DNA from: Spirogloea muscicola
Taxonomy: Eukaryota > Streptophyta > Zygnematophyceae > Spirogloeales > Spirogloeaceae
Length of the DNA: 12,698 nt
Direction: 5' to 3'
Assembly: GCA_009602725.1 (NCBI GenBank)
Contig: WELB01000003.1
Coordinates: forward strand, 1,438,025 to 1,450,722
Every line of letters begins with the position of its first letter. The first letter of the stretch is position 1. Below are positions 10,401 to 12,698 of the stretch, piece by piece. The notes beneath the pieces were generated by a model. The model did not search any database. It saw only the letters and a program-made list of their open reading frames with translations, and was not told the DNA's origin. The translations under genes and the position numbers were made by a program.

Positions 10401-12413
10401 ACTGCACGAGCTGCTGCAGGCGCGTGCGGCGGCTGTCGGATGCGGCGATGAGGGAGGAGTAGGTGAGGAAGACGACGCCGCTGCGCACGCCCACCGCCTT
10501 GCTGTCCAGCTTCCCGTACGGCAGCTTGTTCAGCGCATGCACTGCACGCCATTGCAATCCCAACCGCCGGTGCCCTCATCTGTGGGCTCAGGAACGCAGG
10601 CCAGCACTAAACCGCCGCTATTCTGAATTAAGGGCGACGCTTCCTGCCCCAGAACCACAACCGAGCCACAGCTGCAGACGCAGAGCCACTCAAAGCCCGC
10701 CAGTCAGCACCAGGCGGTGACGTAGCCGGAACCCTGACCATTTATCATCAGAGACGAGCTCGGCACTCGGGCTACCCTTGAGGAGCAGGCGGAGCCCAGA
10801 TCGCGTATGCGCCTAAACGGCCTCGCTATCTGTGGCGCTTCCTCACCTTCCACGAACTTGGCGCCGAGATCATCAAGGTCCCGGCGCGCGTCGAACTTGA
10901 GGTCGGAGCCCACAGACAGCCACCTGTACGCGTCAGTGGCTGCACCACACTCAGAGACTGGGCTGTGCCATGGAGCAGGGCTATGCGGTCACCGCAGCAA
11001 CACGGCAACTATTGACGCCTCGCAACTTGAATGTAGGTGCTAGGAGCATGGGAGTGAGTCAGAGTAGATATAACGGAAGGAAACCATCCTTCTATCTTCA
11101 CTCACCTAATGTGGGGACTATAACATACAATCAACAGCCAATCACATCTTCTGTTTTGGCCTTCTTTTAACAGGCTTGAAGGCCTTGGACCTCAGACTCA
11201 CAATGCCTTGGTGCGCCCGGCTCGCCAGCTCTCGAGGACCAGGCCGGCAAGCGTGCGGCCCTTGCCCACGCCTGCGCCGTCGCCCACGAAGAACCCGGCG
11301 CGCGCACCGTCTGGCAGCAGCTGCGCGTGCCGCTGTCGCTCCCTCCAACACCACGCTCGCCAGCCGAGGTGAGCGGCTGGCAGCGACGTCAAGCGCCACA
11401 ACGAAAGCACCACGCCTGGCTCGGCGTAGCCCAGGTGGCCGCACCCACAGTACGGGCGCCTGCAAAGCAGAGCCGTCGCCGGCAGCGGCGCTCACCTGGG
11501 AGGCGTACACAAGTGTTTCGAGCTGCAGGCAGGAGAGGGCGCCGCTGGCCGCCAGCTCCGCGCCGCTCAGCAGCTCGTACGAGGGCTCCGGCGGCGCCAC
11601 GGCGGACAGGGACGCCGTCTCCACCACCGGGTCGGGGTGCGGCTTGCCCAGCGCCAAGTGCCATGGCCGCTGCGGCAGCCACAAGACCCCGTCCGCAAGG
11701 CTCAGAGTCCAGATGTGGCCGTAGCCCGCGGCCGGTGCATCCAGAGCAGCCGGAGAGCAAGGATGAGGGGAACGGGCCCAGCCTCACATAGTCCGCAAAC
11801 GTCTCGCCGGCGTGGCCGTCAGCATCACCATCCTCAAGCTCCGCGTCCAGTGCTGCCTGCAGCCGCCGCTCATTATCACATCAGCGTGCTGGTAAGCTCG
11901 ATCAGCCTGTAAGCCTGACTTCTGAGATTGTAGAAGTAAATGTAAAGCAGTGCATGTGTCAACCGCTGATCGAGCTCCTGATGACCAAACTGGTCGACAC
12001 CAAGCGCCAGAATGCTGAGCCAGCAAACGCGGTGCGGTGGAGATTGCTGTCGAGCCAGCAGACCTCGTTGGCCTCCTCCTCAGTCGGCTGCCGCGTGGTG
12101 ACGGTGGCGCGGCCAATGCCGTTGGCCATCACCTCGCGCGCCCGGCGCTTCAGGGCCTCGTCCCCGAAGATCGGCGGGGGCAGCATGGGCAGCTGCGGCG
12201 GCACGGGCGGCGCCGGCGGGAGCGGGCGCCCGAGCGACGCCATGTAGGCCCCGAGCTTGGCGGGGTCCACCGCCAGCTCGGCGTGGCACTGCGGGCAGGA
12301 GAAGTGGTGGAGGCCCGGGGGGACGTTGAGGATCGCCCGGCAGTTGGCGCACGGCAGCTGCAGCTTGGTCAGGTCCACGCCCGCTGCCGACGCCGCCGCA
12401 TTGCCATCGCCGC
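1836..12413 (-). CDS. FGT1: Strawberry-notch / FORGETTER1-like helicase-related protein with PHD finger, 31 exons, 5' end missing
   Basis: Exons (minus strand): 12413-12064, 11856-11788, 11669-11496, 11332-11202, 10923-10847, 10541-10357, 10168-10091, 9979-9847, 9631-9571, 9432-9351, 9027-8893, 8628-8485, 8283-8184, 7904-7716, 7442-7363, 7154-6982, 6416-6323, 6127-6030, 5671-5536, 5406-5300, 4998-4903, 4739-4652, 4434-4312, 4104-3956, 3816-3693, 3432-3355, 3126-3014, 2801-2769, 2613-2511, 2284-2156, 1988-1836. Phases agree at every join, giving 1260 codons; residue numbers here start at the first full codon, 12411-12409. Order: zinc finger 21-42, P-loop lobe about 150-540, PHD 655-699, helicase-C lobe about 720-900, SBNO C-terminal domain to about 1247. 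Arabidopsis FGT1 is a nuclear chromatin protein that works with SWI/SNF and ISWI remodelers to keep heat-stress memory genes active; that role is inferred here from homology. The length is close to Arabidopsis FGT1 (about 1.3 kb of codons), so only an N-terminal part is absent. Least certain are the first acceptor (12413), the 3014/2801 junction and the C-terminal tail. Confidence 0.93.
2285..2510 (-). other. GC-AG intron in the FGT1-like gene
   Basis: The donor reads GAGCAG|GCAAGT and the acceptor TGTGCAG|TGCATG. Both flanking exons are in phase 0 and their joined product (DYEASAEQ + [10 protein letters not shown]) matches plant FGT1 across the junction without a gap. No GT donor nearby keeps the frame. 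AG|GCAAGT is the usual strong consensus of the rare GC-AG class. Confidence 0.85.
4652..6416 (-). other. FGT1: FGT1 exons 17-22: helicase-C lobe
   Basis: Exons 6416-6323, 6127-6030, 5671-5536, 5406-5300, 4998-4903 and 4739-4652. They encode [56 protein letters not shown] (motif V region), [20 protein letters not shown] (motif VI, residues 848-858, arginine finger region), [32 protein letters not shown] and LSAYNYDS. All are near-invariant blocks of the SBNO helicase-like C-terminal domain and no key residue is missing. Confidence 0.95.
6417..6981 (-). other. Longest intron (565 nt), containing a purine/pyrimidine tract
   Basis: It joins WS-R in exon 16 to YHAALERR in exon 17 in phase 2, donor CAG|GTGAGG, acceptor GGCAG. 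The part at about 6595-6816 is strongly purine-rich on the plus strand (pyrimidine-rich in the pre-mRNA). I see no gene, tRNA or snoRNA-like box pair in it. The open frames across it on both strands are consequences of this biased composition. Confidence 0.85.
6788..6816 (+). other. G-quadruplex-forming motif
   Basis: On the plus strand five G runs of 3, 4, 5, 7 and 3 are separated by loops of 1, 1, 1 and 4 nt. This fits the standard four-run rule with very short loops. It lies on the template strand of the FGT1-like gene, inside its longest intron, so it could form in DNA but not in the pre-mRNA, which is C-rich here. Confidence 0.7.
6982..7442 (-). other. FGT1: FGT1 exons 15-16: PHD finger
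   Basis: Exons 7442-7363 and 7154-6982 join in phase 0 to make a complete C4HC3 PHD finger: C655-x2-C658, C670-x2-C673, H678-x2-C681, C696-x2-C699, with the typical Trp (W694) two residues before the last pair. The intron cuts the loop between the first and second cysteine pairs. A PHD finger inserted between the P-loop and helicase-C lobes is the plant-type arrangement. PHD fingers commonly read histone H3 tails; the ligand here cannot be predicted. An acidic run ([13 protein letters not shown]) comes before it and a helical linker ([18 protein letters not shown]) follows. Confidence 0.95.
7716..7904 (-). other. FGT1: FGT1 exon 14: basic, nuclear-localisation-like linker
   Basis: Residues about 573-636. 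The segment is poorly conserved and rich in charge: [19 protein letters not shown], then [12 protein letters not shown], then an acidic [13 protein letters not shown]. The RGRVR core is shared with plant FGT1. The KRQ...LKRKGR spacing resembles a bipartite nuclear localisation signal, fitting a nuclear protein; this is inference only. Confidence 0.85.
8184..9631 (-). other. FGT1: FGT1 exons 9-13: conserved SBNO core between the two lobes
   Basis: Five exons (9631-9571, 9432-9351, 9027-8893, 8628-8485, 8283-8184) encode [76 protein letters not shown] and [21 protein letters not shown]. These segments align without gaps over most of their length with plant FGT1 and are also shared with animal SBNO proteins. 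Splice sites are canonical GT-AG with phases 1, 2, 0, 0, 0 entering the five exons. Confidence 0.92.
8441..8458. repeat. 9-bp tandem duplication (2 copies) in an intron
   Basis: AGTGTCAGT occurs at 8441-8449 and again at 8450-8458, in the intron between exons 12 and 13 of the FGT1-like gene. It is probably slippage, with no evident role. Confidence 0.8.
9847..11332 (-). other. FGT1: FGT1 exons 4-8: P-loop NTPase lobe with Walker A, Walker B and motif III
   Basis: Exon 4 (11332-11202) carries [11 protein letters not shown] (residues 214-224), the family's variant Walker A, in which GK is followed by GRT rather than S/T. Exons 5-6 give [26 protein letters not shown] and the Walker B/DECH box, split by an intron as LLLFDE | CHKAKNL (residues 327-330). 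Exon 7 (10168-10091) continues [19 protein letters not shown]. Exon 8 (9979-9847) has [14 protein letters not shown] (SAT = motif III, residues 366-368) and [13 protein letters not shown]. All catalytic motifs expected of superfamily 2-like SBNO proteins are intact, so ATP binding and hydrolysis are plausible. Confidence 0.94.
11496..11856 (-). other. FGT1: FGT1 exons 2-3: acidic linker and entry to the P-loop lobe
   Basis: Exon 11856-11788 encodes an acidic segment ending [10 protein letters not shown]. Exon 11669-11496 starts [18 protein letters not shown] and continues through SAVAPPEP to [14 protein letters not shown]. The HPDP-VET-SLSAV-PPEP and LQ-ETLVYA motifs are hallmarks of the SBNO/FGT1 family just before the nucleotide-binding loop. 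Acceptors are CTGCAG and GCCGCAG; donors are TAT|GTGAGG and CAG|GTGAGC. Confidence 0.9.
12064..12413 (-). other. FGT1: FGT1 exon with LSD1-like zinc finger and proline-rich linker
   Basis: Residues 1-116 of the in-window product. The zinc finger is C21-x2-C24-x14-C39-x2-C42, within [15 protein letters not shown] and [13 protein letters not shown]. It is nearly identical in pattern to the second N-terminal finger of plant FGT1. A proline-rich stretch follows ([16 protein letters not shown]), then EEEANE before donor GAG|GTCTGC. Land-plant FGT1 carries another similar finger further upstream; none is seen in 12414-12698, so it is either in an exon beyond the edge or absent. The exon begins in phase after acceptor GCGCAG at 12415-12414. 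Confidence 0.88.
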
Positions 12414-12698
12414 CTGCGCCGGTTGCAAGAAGGGCGATTGTTGCAAAGACTGGCTTCCACTCCAGTAAGCCTAGCTGCTGCTGTGATTCTGAGCGTGCAA
12501 GATCAAGTGGGTGTGCAGATAGACTGGCCTGAATGGCCAACTGCTGTGCAAGCGCAGCTCAGTGCAACTCTAGGAAACCGACTATTTACGAGCATGAATA
12601 AGCTAGCTGCATGACCAGGAGGAGGCAGAAGAGGAGGGGGCGGAGGAAGGGGGTGTAAGGAAGGGAGAGTGGATCAAGAAGGGGGGTGGGATGGTAGA
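12414..12698 (-). other. Upstream intron or leader of the FGT1-like gene, with CT-rich stretch
   Basis: On the minus strand this stretch lacks an in-frame ATG joined to the zinc-finger exon. The frame stays open to about 12540 but starts there with TTG, and the composition drops from GC-rich coding to mixed, as in introns. It ends in GCGCAG, a good acceptor. Positions 12617-12690 are purine-rich on the plus strand, so CT-rich in the sense direction, with G runs at 12636, 12649, 12663, 12681 and 12688. I see no Cys-x2-Cys coding for the extra N-terminal finger. Best read as intron, less likely a 5' leader. Confidence 0.55.

Noticed and set aside
11176-11791. Two long plus-strand frames (182 and 154 codons)
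   Set aside because: They are antisense to the GC-rich exons 3 and 4 of the FGT1-like gene, where stop codons are rare in all frames.
11959-12540. Start of the FGT1-like protein at 12540
   Set aside because: The codon there is TTG, not ATG, and the 12414-12540 stretch has intron-like composition ending in an acceptor; the frame also runs past the exon donor at 12064 into the intron.
1-12698. CRISPR array, transposon, tRNA, rRNA, bacterial operon or defence system
   Set aside because: No regularly spaced repeats, terminal inverted repeats, transposase segments or RNA-gene signatures were seen; the window is accounted for by two eukaryotic genes, their introns and a short intergenic interval.

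Overview
The window is nuclear DNA from a eukaryote, most likely a chlorophyte green alga. Three things point there. The main gene is cut by at least 30 short spliceosomal introns (111-565 nt). Its product is the plant-type Strawberry-notch protein, with LSD1-like zinc finger and PHD finger, related to Arabidopsis FORGETTER1. TGTAA polyadenylation-type signals lie where two convergent genes should end. The small gene at the left end also looks like a plant-type complex I subunit. The genus cannot be read from the sequence.

Layout, left to right. Positions 1-89 are an uninterrupted T run that meets coding sequence without a splice acceptor, probably a contig-end artefact. Positions 90-362 (+) are the last 90 codons of a small single-pass membrane protein, probably the ESSS/NDUFB11-like subunit of mitochondrial complex I. 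A 56-codon hydrophobic ORF (397-567, +) starts 34 nt after its stop. It uses the first ATG in any frame after the T run, so it is a possible second cistron, though it could be chance. Positions 568-1835 hold no gene I can support. This is the tail-to-tail interval, with TGTAA signals for the left gene (1480, 1558) and for the right gene (minus strand, 1728-1724).

From 12413 down to 1836 (minus strand) one gene fills the rest. I resolved 31 exons by reading conserved SBNO/FGT1 protein segments and requiring reading-phase agreement at every junction. They encode 1260 residues: LSD1-like zinc finger, proline-rich and acidic linker, P-loop lobe ([23 protein letters not shown]), basic linker, C4HC3 PHD finger, helicase-C lobe ([11 protein letters not shown]) and the SBNO C-terminal domain with a small cysteine cluster. 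The 5' end is missing: no in-frame ATG lies upstream of the first exon in the window, so one or more 5' exons are beyond the right edge.

The two loci show no functional link beyond adjacency. The gene content is conserved housekeeping and chromatin biology rather than a new system. The points worth a second look are the T run, the possible downstream cistron, one GC-AG intron, a 33-nt micro-exon, a G-quadruplex tract in the longest intron, and a fall in GC3 from the 5' to the 3' part of the long gene.
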